A model generated the notes under the pieces. That model made no database searches. It saw only the letters and a list, made by a program, of their open reading frames with translations, and was not told where the DNA came from. A stretch of 63,631 nucleotides of DNA from a virus: positions 1 through 63,631 of the IMG/VR virus record IMGVR_UViG_3300048088_000081; one strand, 5' to 3'. Position numbers and translations under genes: made by a program. This document shows positions 25,916-35,598 of this stretch, one piece after another (position 1 is the stretch's first letter; every line of letters begins with the position of its first letter).

Positions 25916-27957
25916 CGCCTACCTGTTGCAGAAAACCGGAACTTGATACTACCGAGGCGCCAAAAGCTTCCGATATCCTGAGAGGAAATTGTCACGCTCA
26001 TGAACCTTCCACGGAAACGAACCGGTATAAATTTAGTAGCCGAAGTTACCGTATAAGGTCCATAAACTCTAGGCGTGTCACCTTCGTAATTGAATACGTT
26101 GAATGATATCTGTATTTGAGCGCTTGCACCAGTATTTGGAAAAGTTTGCCATTTGAAGTTAGGTATTACCTGATCTACGAATGAGAAGTCTTCCCCCTCC
26201 TGGAGATAGAAGAATCCTGTAGTGGTGCTCGATACAAGAGGCTGACCGTCAGCATCTGGCGTCGTTTCTTGGAGATATATTATCCCATTTGGGGATGCGG
26301 AAATCGGCATTCCCAATGCTGATTGGTCAATCCATGCCGACCTCTGGAGCGGCCCGTAATCCCACGGAGCCCCAGGTTCAGTGATGTTGAATTTCACATA
26401 CGAGTCGCATTCACCATTAGAACTCGCGAGACTTGGGTACTCCCATCCAGCCTCGTTAAATGGCGTATTCGGCATTGCCCGAACGTTTTGCAGAAAATTT
26501 GTATTGAGATTCTGGAACACGGCGTCCCATACCGGACAAGGAATCACAGAAACACCATTACCGTTGTAGACATAGAAATTCGTCAGCCCCATCCAGAATA
26601 CGCTTCCACGAAGTTGTAATGCCCCATGTGCCGAAACCAAACCAGACCCGGCACCAATCTTAGTAAACCCATATACATTCGGTGGGCCTACGTAATTCAT
26701 TGCCCACAAATCAAGGTCAGTCCATATCAAATTAACATTCGATACCGCAATTCCTCCCATGATTTGGGAGCCAATCGGTATCGTGAAATTACCAGCTTGA
26801 TTCGTCGCGCTGGCGGCCCAGTCGAAGAAATCACCTGAAGAAGACCACTGCACGAGCATCGGCTGTTTCTGATATCCGATGCCTTGATGTATCGAAGACC
26901 CCCATGCAATGAGAATTTGCTGTGACATCGAAACGAAGATGCCATTATTGAATATTGGTCCGGAGCTTATAAGGGAGGCATTCTGGAATCCTCCGGTCGG
27001 GTCCCAGTAGTAAATTCCTCCGCCGCGAGGACACGCCAGAAGTATCTGTCCCCAGTTGTCTTGCGTCCAATCCGTCGCAGTTATCGGAGTGCCGGTTTGG
27101 TCAGACGAGGTTGTCCCAGTTCCGTAACCGCCAAGACCATAACCGCCAAGCCCGTAACCCGATCCAACCGGTGGAGGGCCAAGAGCAATGTAATAAACTA
27201 ACTCCACATTACCGCCATTCATGGAGAACGACGAAGATGCAGTAGCCTGAGTAGACGCCGAGATTGAGAAATGATTTGAGTCAGCTACGCTTACTATGTC
27301 GTATGCGCCTTGTATCGTCACACCATTACCGGTGGTCGGTATCTCAAATACTACCGTATCACCGACTGAACGACCGTGGGCCGTCAATGCTACCGAAACA
27401 ACAGAACTGCCATTCGTTGTAGTGAATACCGGAATTGCGGAAGTGCTGGTTGTGGCATTCGCATTACTAGGAGCCGTTATCTGATAGGAATGCGTTCCAG
27501 TAATATTCGTTATTGGGTATAGCCCATCAAGAATAAGTCCGCCAATAGAAACCGGAACATTAAAGAATACAGAGTCGTTTACGGTGACATTCGATATATT
27601 TGCATCAGTTATGCCAACCGTTGGAGTGTTAATTGTGGTAGAAAAATTCGCCGCCGGAGCAAAATCTGATACAAGAATCTGAGGTGTTATGTTCTGTTTT
27701 ATGTTATTGGTTATTACATCAAGCTCTGTAGTAGTCCCAACCGATAAGTGACCTGTCGAATTTAGATCCTCCCACCCATGAAGGTCTCTTGGTACTCCGC
27801 CGACCGAGAATGGGTAGTATTTCTCCCAACCACCGTACTTTTGGACCAGACCATCTCGGAAACGAACGAGAGAGCTTGACGAATATCCTGCGCGCAGGAG
27901 CGTAGGAGTCCTCTCGACGTTTACGCCGGGCTGGAGAGTAACGCTGCCGAAAGGCAT
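25912..27957 (-). CDS. Tail hub/nozzle or DNA-stabilisation protein (P22 gp10/T7 gp12-like)
   Basis: 681 residues. The N terminus ([20 protein letters not shown], then [16 protein letters not shown]) and the later [16 protein letters not shown] and [15 protein letters not shown] are typical of the large beta-propeller-like tail protein that closes the short tail of podoviruses. Residues about 85-260 are an inserted Thr/Ser/Val-rich Ig-like region; a [13 protein letters not shown] repeat lies near 270-283. It would bind the adaptor ring and plug or extend the tail. Assignment by resemblance and position between adaptor and ejection genes. Confidence 0.72.
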   Translation of the reverse strand: MPFGSVTLQPGVNVERTPTLLRAGYSSSSLVRFRDGLVQKYGGWEKYYPFSVGGVPRDLHGWEDLNSTGHLSVGTTTELDVITNNIKQNITPQILVSDFAPAANFSTTINTPTVGITDANISNVTVNDSVFFNVPVSIGGLILDGLYPITNITGTHSYQITAPSNANATTSTSAIPVFTTTNGSSVVSVALTAHGRSVGDTVVFEIPTTGNGVTIQGAYDIVSVADSNHFSISASTQATASSSFSMNGGNVELVYYIALGPPPVGSGYGLGGYGLGGYGTGTTSSDQTGTPITATDWTQDNWGQILLACPRGGGIYYWDPTGGFQNASLISSGPIFNNGIFVSMSQQILIAWGSSIHQGIGYQKQPMLVQWSSSGDFFDWAASATNQAGNFTIPIGSQIMGGIAVSNVNLIWTDLDLWAMNYVGPPNVYGFTKIGAGSGLVSAHGALQLRGSVFWMGLTNFYVYNGNGVSVIPCPVWDAVFQNLNTNFLQNVRAMPNTPFNEAGWEYPSLASSNGECDSYVKFNITEPGAPWDYGPLQRSAWIDQSALGMPISASPNGIIYLQETTPDADGQPLVSSTTTGFFYLQEGEDFSFVDQVIPNFKWQTFPNTGASAQIQISFNVFNYEGDTPRVYGPYTVTSATKFIPVRFRGRFMSVTISSQDIGSFWRLGSIKFRFSATGRR

Positions 27958-27958
27958 T

Positions 27959-28924
27959 TCAGGTCTTAATAAATGTCAAGCCCGACACAAGAGTCGGAGG
28001 CATTGTCACAAGAGGTGTACCCGAGCCTCCGGATGCCACAGTTGTTGTAGTTGTTGAATTTCCACCAGTATTTGCCTGAACTCCATTAACAAAAACTCCG
28101 AACCCTGAAGTAGATACACTACCACTTAGAGTAACATTGATTCCATACGTAATTGTAATATTGTAGTTCGGTATATTGGTCTTGGCAATAATATAGTTCT
28201 GCGCGCCTCCTCCTGAGTTTATGGTAGTCCCGTCTATCCCGCTTCCTGCGGTAGTCACCCTCCCGCTTCCTCCGTCCAGAGAAATACGCGACCTAGCCCT
28301 TAAATCCGGCACACCAAACGTCGTAATACCGTTTCCACCGAACGTCGATCCTAGAAGGTTCAACAATGGAGTAGGATTTCCAACGCCGTAAATGGCAGAG
28401 GCCGTATATACTGTACCGTCACAATTCAAATACGGAGGCGTAGTACACGATGAAATCCACAGCGGAACGGCAGAAGTCGCCAAGTCTAAATACGAGCCAA
28501 CCGGTGGCATATTGACGTATTTTACGTTGGTCCCGTCACAATAGACGTGACATGGTTGCCCCGGAGGAGCGCAGACAGAACTCCCCGGAGTCAAAGAAGA
28601 CAATTGGATAAAGAAATTACCCGTGCATAGGTTTTCGACGATCCAGAAACCGGGCCTCGGGAATGTTACCGTAGGATTTCCGGTTAACGCCCCAGTGAAG
28701 CGAATTACAGCGCTTTGAGACTGATATGGACCGGCCCACGATCCGCCACTATTTGGCGCGCTGGATAAGGTTACAGGGGCGTTAGTGAGGCCGATGGTCG
28801 CAACATTTCCCGCCAAGCTATCGTCCACGGAAGCGTTGGCATTTAAGACTGTACCCCAAGTCCCAACATTTGTTCCAGTACCCTGAATATATAGGCCGAC
28901 TGTAGGGGTCTGCGGATCTGACAT
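27959..28924 (-). CDS. Tail fibre with phage tail collar domain
   Basis: 321 residues. The N terminus (VGLYIQGTGTNVGTWGTVLN) is a fibre attachment motif seen in many tail fibres. Residues about 140-220 are a phage tail collar domain: VGSYLDLATSAVPLWISS, NCDGTVY, LLNLLGSTFGGNGITTFG and PDLRARSRISLD. The C terminus is Gly/Thr/Ser-rich beta structure. Collar-domain fibres bind host surface glycans or proteins. It lies one base upstream of the tail hub gene in the transcribed order. Confidence 0.8.
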   Translation of the reverse strand: MSDPQTPTVGLYIQGTGTNVGTWGTVLNANASVDDSLAGNVATIGLTNAPVTLSSAPNSGGSWAGPYQSQSAVIRFTGALTGNPTVTFPRPGFWIVENLCTGNFFIQLSSLTPGSSVCAPPGQPCHVYCDGTNVKYVNMPPVGSYLDLATSAVPLWISSCTTPPYLNCDGTVYTASAIYGVGNPTPLLNLLGSTFGGNGITTFGVPDLRARSRISLDGGSGRVTTAGSGIDGTTINSGGGAQNYIIAKTNIPNYNITITYGINVTLSGSVSTSGFGVFVNGVQANTGGNSTTTTTVASGGSGTPLVTMPPTLVSGLTFIKT

Positions 28925-28932
28925 TTACTTTC

Positions 28933-29631
28933 TTACGCTCTCGGTGGTGTGCTTATGGTGTAAGGTTGCTTCGGACCCCACGCCTGTGCGGCGTATTTCT
29001 TACGTGCCTCCTCAACATTGGCTGAGGAGAATTGTTTGCCGTAATGTTGTTCCCATGTGATTCCCTGCTGTGGGTCGTCTACGGCAGCACCGTAGTTCTT
29101 CATCCATCCAGCAACAAAAATCATCGAAGCGCTAATCATCATGTCTGGGAAATACGTGGAAATGTACGTGGTAGTATTAGACGAGCTAAGCGGAGGAGGA
29201 CGTATAGTTCCAGTCACCTCGACCGTGTACGCAGCGTCCGGAGGAGGCCCGACGATAATCGTCTGGTCCGTAATCATCGCGTAATATTGAGGTATAGAAG
29301 GTATCGTGGGGGCCGTTTCTATACCCCAGACTGCGTCCATCCACTCTTGCGCGACCGGGACTAACTGATTCCTAATCGTTGTCGTACCAACGGGCGTGAA
29401 TACATTGACACTCTCGGAGACAACGAATTCCTGAGGGAACGTGAAGTTTCGGCTGTTTGCAGTTAGAGTTCCGCTTTGGTCTCGTACAATCGTGTTTAGG
29501 AAGTCGAAGTCGCGGTTAATACGTAACTCAGCATCGTTGATAATCGACGGCAGAATCTGCACAAAGTTGGGTTCTGTCGTTTCCGTGGGTATAAGATTTG
29601 CAATTGTTGCGACGTAATCGGTGTAGTTCAT
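28933..29631 (-). CDS. Head-tail/tail adaptor protein
   Basis: 232 residues. NYTDYVATIANLIP, INDAELRINRDFDFLNTI, FTFPQEFVVSESV and the late block YFPDMMISASMIFVAGWMK follow the pattern of phage adaptor proteins (P22 gp4/T7 gp11 type), helical proteins that sit as a ring between portal and tail. A second protein with a related layout is encoded at 35599-36279, so the two may form successive rings or subunits of one ring. No catalytic motifs. Confidence 0.68.
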   Translation of the reverse strand: MNYTDYVATIANLIPTETTEPNFVQILPSIINDAELRINRDFDFLNTIVRDQSGTLTANSRNFTFPQEFVVSESVNVFTPVGTTTIRNQLVPVAQEWMDAVWGIETAPTIPSIPQYYAMITDQTIIVGPPPDAAYTVEVTGTIRPPPLSSSNTTTYISTYFPDMMISASMIFVAGWMKNYGAAVDDPQQGITWEQHYGKQFSSANVEEARKKYAAQAWGPKQPYTISTPPRA

Positions 29632-30341
29632 GGCGCTGACAGGTGACCGAACATCTCTACTATGCCATCATGCTCCGGGTGTACGTAGTCGAGCCTGGAG
29701 TGCGCGGCAGAGTAACATGGAGTTACAAATGGCTGATAGGCAGAGCTACATGACCCCGTAGACATCAGGCTATATAGGTCAATAAACGGCATTGGCGAAA
29801 TATCACCGATAACTCCAGTAGCAACATATTCCATTATCCTTGAAACAGTCCAAGGTCTCTGCGCGTTAATTCCGGCGGCAGACTCGGGAGGAGGGTCGGA
29901 GGCCAGCACCACATTGGCACCTGTGGCCTTTATCATTGGTACTAACACCTCAAGAGCATTCCAAAATGGAGTTCCATTGTAGTCCGATGAACAGCAAGAG
30001 CCTGAAACAGCGTCATTGAGTCCAATTTGCACTATAACTGTATACGGAGCATTGAGTGAAGACCACGGGATGCAGTTAATTAACGTCCCTATCGTGGCCC
30101 CAGCCGACCCAAGCATGTAAACCGGATGACCGTTAAGTACATTAGCGCCCTGACCGTATGTAGTTGAAGCCCGCTCAATAAAACTATCACCAACTAAGAA
30201 AGTAGACTGCGCTGGAGCTTTCGATATGATATGTGATATCGGGTCTGAGCGTACGCTGTTGTAATAAGAATCTGAACAAGCAGCAAATGATGAGTTTACA
30301 TGAAACATGATAGCCAGAAAAAACAATGAAAATCTTATCAT
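29628..30341 (-). CDS. Exported SGNH/GDSL hydrolase
   Basis: 237 residues. A Sec signal peptide (residues 1-20, ending SFA) is followed by block I VGDSFIE (GDS at 51-53, nucleophile Ser), a Gly in block II (GSAGATIG near 78-85), block III GLND at 107-110 and block V DYVHPEHDG near the C terminus (Asp/His). This is the full SGNH esterase set. Such enzymes remove acetyl or other acyl groups from polysaccharides or lipids. In a tail-fibre region it may deacetylate capsule or LPS, but the signal peptide argues for export. ATGA overlap with the adaptor gene. Confidence 0.85.
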   Translation of the reverse strand: MIRFSLFFLAIMFHVNSSFAACSDSYYNSVRSDPISHIISKAPAQSTFLVGDSFIERASTTYGQGANVLNGHPVYMLGSAGATIGTLINCIPWSSLNAPYTVIVQIGLNDAVSGSCCSSDYNGTPFWNALEVLVPMIKATGANVVLASDPPPESAAGINAQRPWTVSRIMEYVATGVIGDISPMPFIDLYSLMSTGSCSSAYQPFVTPCYSAAHSRLDYVHPEHDGIVEMFGHLSAP

Positions 30342-32770
30342 TGTAGTCTCATGCCCCAGATATAACTGTCTTTTGATAAACCAGTCGCATTGAAGACGAT
30401 TTTACTAGTAGTAGATCCAGTATCCTCACACGATATTCGTATGTTTCCGACTGGGCTTGCTATAATCCCCGACATCGAAACAGAAGATACATACTGAGAC
30501 GCTACGAGAACGCGAATATAGGCGCTATCTATCGTTGTGGTTCCATCCCACAGTTTGCAATATAAATTAGCGGCACCGATTGTATTTATAGAAACTATCG
30601 ATCCACTTGCAAACCACGTACCGCTGGAACCTTGAGCCATACTTGGACCATCAAAAAATGTGTTTGTACTACTGATTGATACATCGCCGCTTAGAATATT
30701 GCTGGAAGTAGATATATTAGTAGATACGGTAGTCCAAGTCATCGCCGTAGAGCCGCCGCCCTGCGATGTTAGGACTTGACCGGCTGATCCCACTGTTATA
30801 GGAAGATTGAAATTATAAGTACCCGCCGCAGATGCCGGTTGAATGGTTACAACACCGCTAGTTACTCCGGACAACCCAACCTTACCGGTAGAAGTACCCG
30901 CCACGCCAATAACCGGAGTCACCGTTATGGCTGGGACGCCCGACGCATTAGCGTTCAGGATGCCTCCGTTTGCAGTAGCCAAGCCAGCGATAACATTCGC
31001 TGAGCTTGAATACAGCATCTGATTTATCGTGGTGGTCGCTGGATATGTCGCTGTAGACCACGCTGGGGTTGCGGTCGATCCAGACAGAAGCACCTGATTA
31101 GCCGTTGCAGTACCAGAGAGAATGTTAAGCTTACTGGCATCAGACCATACAATACCGCCGTTTGATGCCGTAAGGGCATTATTCGTGCCACCGTTTGCGA
31201 GGGCCTTCCCTGCGAGAGTATCAGTTACAGCGGGGAGCGTAAGCGTTCCACTGGCTACAGCGGCCGGTGTAATAGTGGTCGTTCCGCTTGTGTTACCGGA
31301 AAGCTTCAACTGACCTATTGTGGAGCCGCCCTGCCCAAGAGTTAGGGCTCCAGACACGATAGTTGCGTTTGTGTTCCCACCGACTTCGTTAGTGCTGGCG
31401 GCATAATACGCTAATTGGGTCGCAGTACCAGAATCGACCGTACCACTACCGGCAACGGTGGCCCACGAGGCATTACCAGAGCCGTCCGTTTCTAGGAACT
31501 GCCCATTCGATCCAGCGCTGGTCGGTAATTTAAGTGTCCATGTGCCGGCGGCATCAACAACAGAGAGGGTGACCGTCCCGCTGGTCGTCCCGACAAAGTT
31601 CAGGGCTCCGGTCGTGGTAGCGGCAATGCCGATAGTAGGGGTGGCCGTGAAAGCCGGACCAGACCCGGCCAAGACCTTGCCTGCGGCCCCAGTCACCGTA
31701 ATGTTTCCTGTCGCGGTCGTAATAGCGAGAGGTGAAGAGGCCGTTACAACAGGGGTCCCACTAGAGGTCCCCCATGTCACCGTAGGTGTGCCAGCGGCGG
31801 CTTGTGGGGTGATAGTCACAGCCCCTGAAGAACTTCCCTCAAGGATCAGTTGGCCTATAGTGGTGCTCGCCAGACCCAGCGTGAGCGCTCCGGCGCTGAT
31901 ATTGGCGTCTATATTACCGTTGACGACGTTAGTGGATCCTCCGTAATAAGCCAGTTGCCCAGCTACACCTACGGTAACCGTACCGGAACCGCTAATTGTG
32001 TTACACCCGAAGGCATGGGTGCTCGTATTATACGTGAGAGCCTGCTGCGCTGCCGAACAACTCCCTACAGGCTGTCCCGTAGGCGCCGCAGAACCACCAG
32101 TCGCATTGAGCAACAGGTTATCTGCTGATATAGCTGCGAGGGTCGTCGTAATAGAGTTACATCCGAATCCCGTCGCGGAGGTCCACGTAAGAGCACTATT
32201 GGCTGTGCTACAAGACGGAACCGAGAGCGCGGTAGGTACGGCACTTCCCCCAGTCCCGTTTCCAACAACAGTATTCGCCCCTATAGAAGGAAAGTCCCCT
32301 ATCACGATTGCACGGAACGCTGGGGTCGTAGCGCCCCCGGAGGTCGGACCGGCCCAGAACGTGTTGGCGCTCTCGTTGGCGCTCGTAATCGCGATAGTAC
32401 CCGAGGTCGTTATGGGATTCCCGGAAACCGAGAAGATAGCCGGGGCCGTAAGATCAACGGAGGTTACGGTTCCGGTTCCAGCCGCAGAGGCCCACGAAGG
32501 GACACCTGAAGAGTTCTCCGACAGAACCTTGGTCCCACTGGCGTTACCAGTTAGACTCGTCCAACCGGACGGACCTCTATATATTACAGTCCCGGCACTA
32601 GACCCATAGAGGAAGTCGAATAACGTGCTCGCAGTCGTCCCAGTTGGTACCGCCGTAGATCCCGTGGGATTGGCGCAAAGCTCTCCCGTCGTGAATTGCC
32701 CAGTACAGGCGGCGTAGGCTGAAGATGGCAGGATGAGAGAAAGGACAGCAAGAACGAACTTTAGTTTCAC
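30338..32770 (-). CDS. Large tail fibre with N-terminal signal sequence
   Basis: 810 residues from the GTG at 32770, in a GTGA overlap with the preceding stop; a longer frame begins at 32821 but would intrude on that gene. Residues 1-20 look like a Sec signal peptide (VKLKFVLAVLSLIL, ending AYA before AC). The rest is Gly/Thr/Ser/Ala-rich repeats: GGSAVPTALSV with CSTANSALTW and GFGCNSI, later QLAYYAASTNE and STIGQLKLSGNTSG, ending in a compact C-terminal domain (about 700-810). It resembles long trimeric fibres of rhizobial phages. The signal sequence is unexpected for a virion protein. Confidence 0.75.
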   Translation of the reverse strand: MKLKFVLAVLSLILPSSAYAACTGQFTTGELCANPTGSTAVPTGTTASTLFDFLYGSSAGTVIYRGPSGWTSLTGNASGTKVLSENSSGVPSWASAAGTGTVTSVDLTAPAIFSVSGNPITTSGTIAITSANESANTFWAGPTSGGATTPAFRAIVIGDFPSIGANTVVGNGTGGSAVPTALSVPSCSTANSALTWTSATGFGCNSITTTLAAISADNLLLNATGGSAAPTGQPVGSCSAAQQALTYNTSTHAFGCNTISGSGTVTVGVAGQLAYYGGSTNVVNGNIDANISAGALTLGLASTTIGQLILEGSSSGAVTITPQAAAGTPTVTWGTSSGTPVVTASSPLAITTATGNITVTGAAGKVLAGSGPAFTATPTIGIAATTTGALNFVGTTSGTVTLSVVDAAGTWTLKLPTSAGSNGQFLETDGSGNASWATVAGSGTVDSGTATQLAYYAASTNEVGGNTNATIVSGALTLGQGGSTIGQLKLSGNTSGTTTITPAAVASGTLTLPAVTDTLAGKALANGGTNNALTASNGGIVWSDASKLNILSGTATANQVLLSGSTATPAWSTATYPATTTINQMLYSSSANVIAGLATANGGILNANASGVPAITVTPVIGVAGTSTGKVGLSGVTSGVVTIQPASAAGTYNFNLPITVGSAGQVLTSQGGGSTAMTWTTVSTNISTSSNILSGDVSISSTNTFFDGPSMAQGSSGTWFASGSIVSINTIGAANLYCKLWDGTTTIDSAYIRVLVASQYVSSVSMSGIIASPVGNIRISCEDTGSTTSKIVFNATGLSKDSYIWGMRLQ

Positions 32771-33243
32771 GTCTGGTACCAACTCGCGCCAGTTACAGGG
32801 AAGGGATTTATCGTAACCCATCCATATGCGTTATCTATGACGATACTAGATTGACCGTCACACAATTGCCCACCAGTGAACGTAATTGTAATGTTGTTCG
32901 TCGCCGCATCTCCCTTGCCGTCCTTTATAAGAACAGGAAAAGGATAAGACATGAGACTTGCCAGCGGAGCTACAATCGAAGTCGGAGAGCCAATGGTTTT
33001 ATCGACAACAATACGAGTATCTGTCGCCAGCATATTATACGTAGCACCGGCTGTAACGAGAGTCGTCTCAAGAAACGGAAATGCGCCGAAGAAACCAGCA
33101 AGTTGCGCCGTCGTGACGTTATAGGAGTCCCCAAGAGCGGCGTTCCCAGGAGAAACGATATACATAAGCTCACCGCCCGTAAACGGGATATTAAGTGAAT
33201 TCAAAGATGTGAGTCGTCCGTCTAGCGGGGTTTTATTGACCAT
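32767..33243 (-). CDS. Small fibre-associated protein
   Basis: 158 residues. The block ELMYIVSPGNAALGDSYNVT, then TAQLAGFF, is a recurring phage fibre-linker motif. It is followed by beta-rich sequence (ATYNMLATDTRIVVDKT) and a C-terminal ITFTGGQLCDGQSSIVIDN. It probably forms a fibre adaptor or an N-terminal fibre domain encoded separately. Coupled to the long fibre gene by a GTGA overlap. Confidence 0.6.
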   Translation of the reverse strand: MVNKTPLDGRLTSLNSLNIPFTGGELMYIVSPGNAALGDSYNVTTAQLAGFFGAFPFLETTLVTAGATYNMLATDTRIVVDKTIGSPTSIVAPLASLMSYPFPVLIKDGKGDAATNNITITFTGGQLCDGQSSIVIDNAYGWVTINPFPVTGASWYQT

Positions 33244-33245
33244 TA

Positions 33246-33737
33246 CTATTCCGGCTCTTTTGGCTGATACGTTGGGTCAATTGCCTTCTTAATGGCGGTC
33301 GCCAAACCGGGGATGACGATGATTTTATCTACCCGGTCCTCGATTAGCTTAATCTGCCCCGGCGTAAGTGCGATAGCCTTCTGCGCCTTGATTCTATCTG
33401 CGAATGCCTTCCACCCCTCCTGCGCCGGCATCGGCGGCATCGGGGTCTCGTCGCGACGAATCGAAGTGAGAACGGTGTATATTGCGCCGCCAATCGTGAG
33501 TTCTAAGCACTTAGCGCACGTAGGATCTAGGTCTTTTCCTTCCGCTGTCCAGTCTCCGGGGTCGTGCGTCGTCGGATCTTTCATGGTCTTGCCGTCAACC
33601 GTGATCTGCGTAGTCATATCAATGGGGTCGGCGTGGCAATAGGACACACTCAGCAACAACCCAATAATAAGGCCAATAGCTCCGTGGGCTAATCTATCAA
33701 CGATAAGCACCCACATCTTCCAACGAAATTCTCGCAT
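33246..33737 (-). CDS. Exported or membrane-anchored small protein
   Basis: 163 residues from the ATG at 33737 (TGATG overlap with the previous stop). Residues about 15-40 are hydrophobic with a CHA cleavage-like site. The mature part has a CAKC pair near residues 74-77 followed by LTIGGAIYTVL, and a helical C terminus (LTPGQIKLIEDRVDKII). It lies among fibre genes. Similar proteins occur in rhizobial phages without a known role. Confidence 0.5.
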   Translation of the reverse strand: MREFRWKMWVLIVDRLAHGAIGLIIGLLLSVSYCHADPIDMTTQITVDGKTMKDPTTHDPGDWTAEGKDLDPTCAKCLELTIGGAIYTVLTSIRRDETPMPPMPAQEGWKAFADRIKAQKAIALTPGQIKLIEDRVDKIIVIPGLATAIKKAIDPTYQPKEPE

Positions 33738-35125
33738 CAAAACACCGGAATCCATCCAACCGTACTCCCGTCGCTTTCAGTAATCGTGAGCCACTTCTGA
33801 ATCGTCGTGTGCGAACCAACAGGACCGACACTGCTCATTGCGGTTGCTACATTGCTGTTGGCGGCGAAGGCGCCGGTCGTACCTATCTCGATAATGCCAC
33901 TTGAGTTTCCAAGCACTAGAGGGTTTGCACCGGCCTGAAACGCCAACCCACCAGTGCTGGTTCCTACAGTCGATATAATAGCCTGCCCAGTGCTTCCGGT
34001 ACCTGGAGTTACGTCGAGTCTCTCAGTTATTGTAGCCGCTGCGCCGTGTATAACAAAACCAGCCCCATTGCCCCCGCTGTTTACAACAAACAGTCTAGCT
34101 CCACCTCCAGTACCTACTTGAATATCCAAGTCCTGCGTATCAGGTCCGCGAATTGCAGCGTTATTAAATGTCATATGTCCAAAATCTAAACCGTAATTAA
34201 CGGCAGATGTTCCTGTTTTTGCAGCACCTATCAAAGAACCTGTAGAAGCAATTCCATGATCTCCACCATTTTGTCCAAAACAATACCCGCAAGCTAATGT
34301 ATTGGTTCCTCCGGCCTGAATTCCGACTACATAACCACCGCTATCAGTAGACGCAGCAACAGCATTGTTTGAAGTTATAATGACCTTCATGCCATACATA
34401 AGTTTGGCAGAAGCGCCGGTAGTTATAGCTACATTGTTTTCTTGAACAGAGTTTTCTACCCAATTTGTTGCCCCGCTATTCAAAAGAGATTGCGGATTTA
34501 TTGCAAATAACGAACCACGTTCTGTACCAGATCCGCCTCCATCATTAGCAGATGCTGCCGCCCAAATATTTGAAGAAACATAGAAGTTATTCGCTGAGTT
34601 TCCTGTGGCGTGTTGCATAACAAGATATGACTGAAAGTTAACAACGCCCCCAGTAAGAGACGCGCTATTCATTATTGTTTGAACTTGAAGATTACCGTTC
34701 CCATTCAAAGCAGTAGATGCTAAACTGTCATTAGATACAAGCAACGAGTTGGCAAAACACCCAGGTGTTCCCGAGCACGTCCCACTAATAGTTCCATTCC
34801 AATATATTTGCGAAGTACCTGAGGAAGTTGAAGTAGATATTACTGAATTACCAGTAAAGTGTAGGCCATTCGGCAGAATGCAAGCGCCAGTGCAGGCAGA
34901 AGAATCTTGTACCTGCGTAGGCCCTGGACCGCCGACGACAAGGTCACCAACAGTAATAGACCCTGGGATAACGGATCCGTAATCCGTTTTCTTCTGAAAA
35001 GCTGCATTCAACTCACTTGCCGTCAATGGCTGACCGGGAACAAACCCACCACCAGATTGAGCATTAGCCCCGAACGAAACCAATATCGACAGTAGTCCCA
35101 AAAATCTACAGAACATCTGGACCAT
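33737..35125 (-). CDS. Tail-fibre-like protein with N-terminal signal sequence
   Basis: 462 residues from the ATG at 35125 (an in-frame ATG at 35116 is equally possible). Residues about 4-23 read as a Sec signal peptide (FCRFLGLLSILVSFGANA before QSGG). Then comes VPGQPLTASELNAAFQKK, a motif common at the base of rhizobial tail fibres, and Gly/Ser/Thr/Asn-rich beta sequence with a C-terminal domain ending TVGWIPVF. Probably a short fibre or fibre tip. Overlaps the 3' end of the zinc-ribbon gene. Confidence 0.65.
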   Translation of the reverse strand: MVQMFCRFLGLLSILVSFGANAQSGGGFVPGQPLTASELNAAFQKKTDYGSVIPGSITVGDLVVGGPGPTQVQDSSACTGACILPNGLHFTGNSVISTSTSSGTSQIYWNGTISGTCSGTPGCFANSLLVSNDSLASTALNGNGNLQVQTIMNSASLTGGVVNFQSYLVMQHATGNSANNFYVSSNIWAAASANDGGGSGTERGSLFAINPQSLLNSGATNWVENSVQENNVAITTGASAKLMYGMKVIITSNNAVAASTDSGGYVVGIQAGGTNTLACGYCFGQNGGDHGIASTGSLIGAAKTGTSAVNYGLDFGHMTFNNAAIRGPDTQDLDIQVGTGGGARLFVVNSGGNGAGFVIHGAAATITERLDVTPGTGSTGQAIISTVGTSTGGLAFQAGANPLVLGNSSGIIEIGTTGAFAANSNVATAMSSVGPVGSHTTIQKWLTITESDGSTVGWIPVF

Positions 35126-35564
35126 CTAGTTTACTAACATCGAGTTCGAACCCATAAGGAGGTGGAGTCCCATAAAGTGACGTAGGATACTGAAGTATCA
35201 GAGGTATCTCGCCGGATTGGTCACAGAGTATCAGTTGAGGACCGGCTGCCCATGGTGGACCACCTGGATCCCCATCCTGCGCAATCATAACCGTATATTC
35301 TTCGTAGGCGAAGTCTGGCACGCGGGCGTTGAGAACTGGATAAGGGTCTGGCGGCAGAACTATGGACCGCAGTTGTTCCTGTACAACATCCAAACAATTG
35401 TTACCGGTGCAAACCAAGACGCGAGTATTAAAAATTCGCGTGCCGCCCCACTCTTCCTGCCATTGTAAATCTCTCAAATTAAACCAGAAGCCGCAACGAT
35501 CACATTGACCAAAGGCTTGCGGATTGTTTGGATCAACTATCGCGTACTTGCCGTGCGGCCTCAA
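35106..35564 (-). CDS. Virion-block protein with Cys pairs (zinc ribbon-like)
   Basis: 152 residues. CDRCGF near 21-26 and CTGNNC near 52-57 form two Cys pairs flanking FNLRDLQWQEEW, a rubredoxin-like or zinc-ribbon arrangement. QEQLRSIVLPPDPYPVLNAR follows. The C-terminal half is Pro/Tyr-rich. Such proteins are conserved next to podovirus tail adaptor genes, apparently structural. Function not proven. Confidence 0.6.
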   Translation of the reverse strand: MRPHGKYAIVDPNNPQAFGQCDRCGFWFNLRDLQWQEEWGGTRIFNTRVLVCTGNNCLDVVQEQLRSIVLPPDPYPVLNARVPDFAYEEYTVMIAQDGDPGGPPWAAGPQLILCDQSGEIPLILQYPTSLYGTPPPYGFELDVSKLDGPDVL

Positions 35565-35598
35565 GTGCGGCTCTCGATGTATATTATCGGCATATGAT

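Noticed and set aside
31998-32609. Long plus-strand frames (here and at 31458-31946) opposite the 810-aa fibre
   Set aside because: They mirror the Thr/Gly/Ala-rich codons of the fibre and have Val/Pro-rich, motif-free translations.
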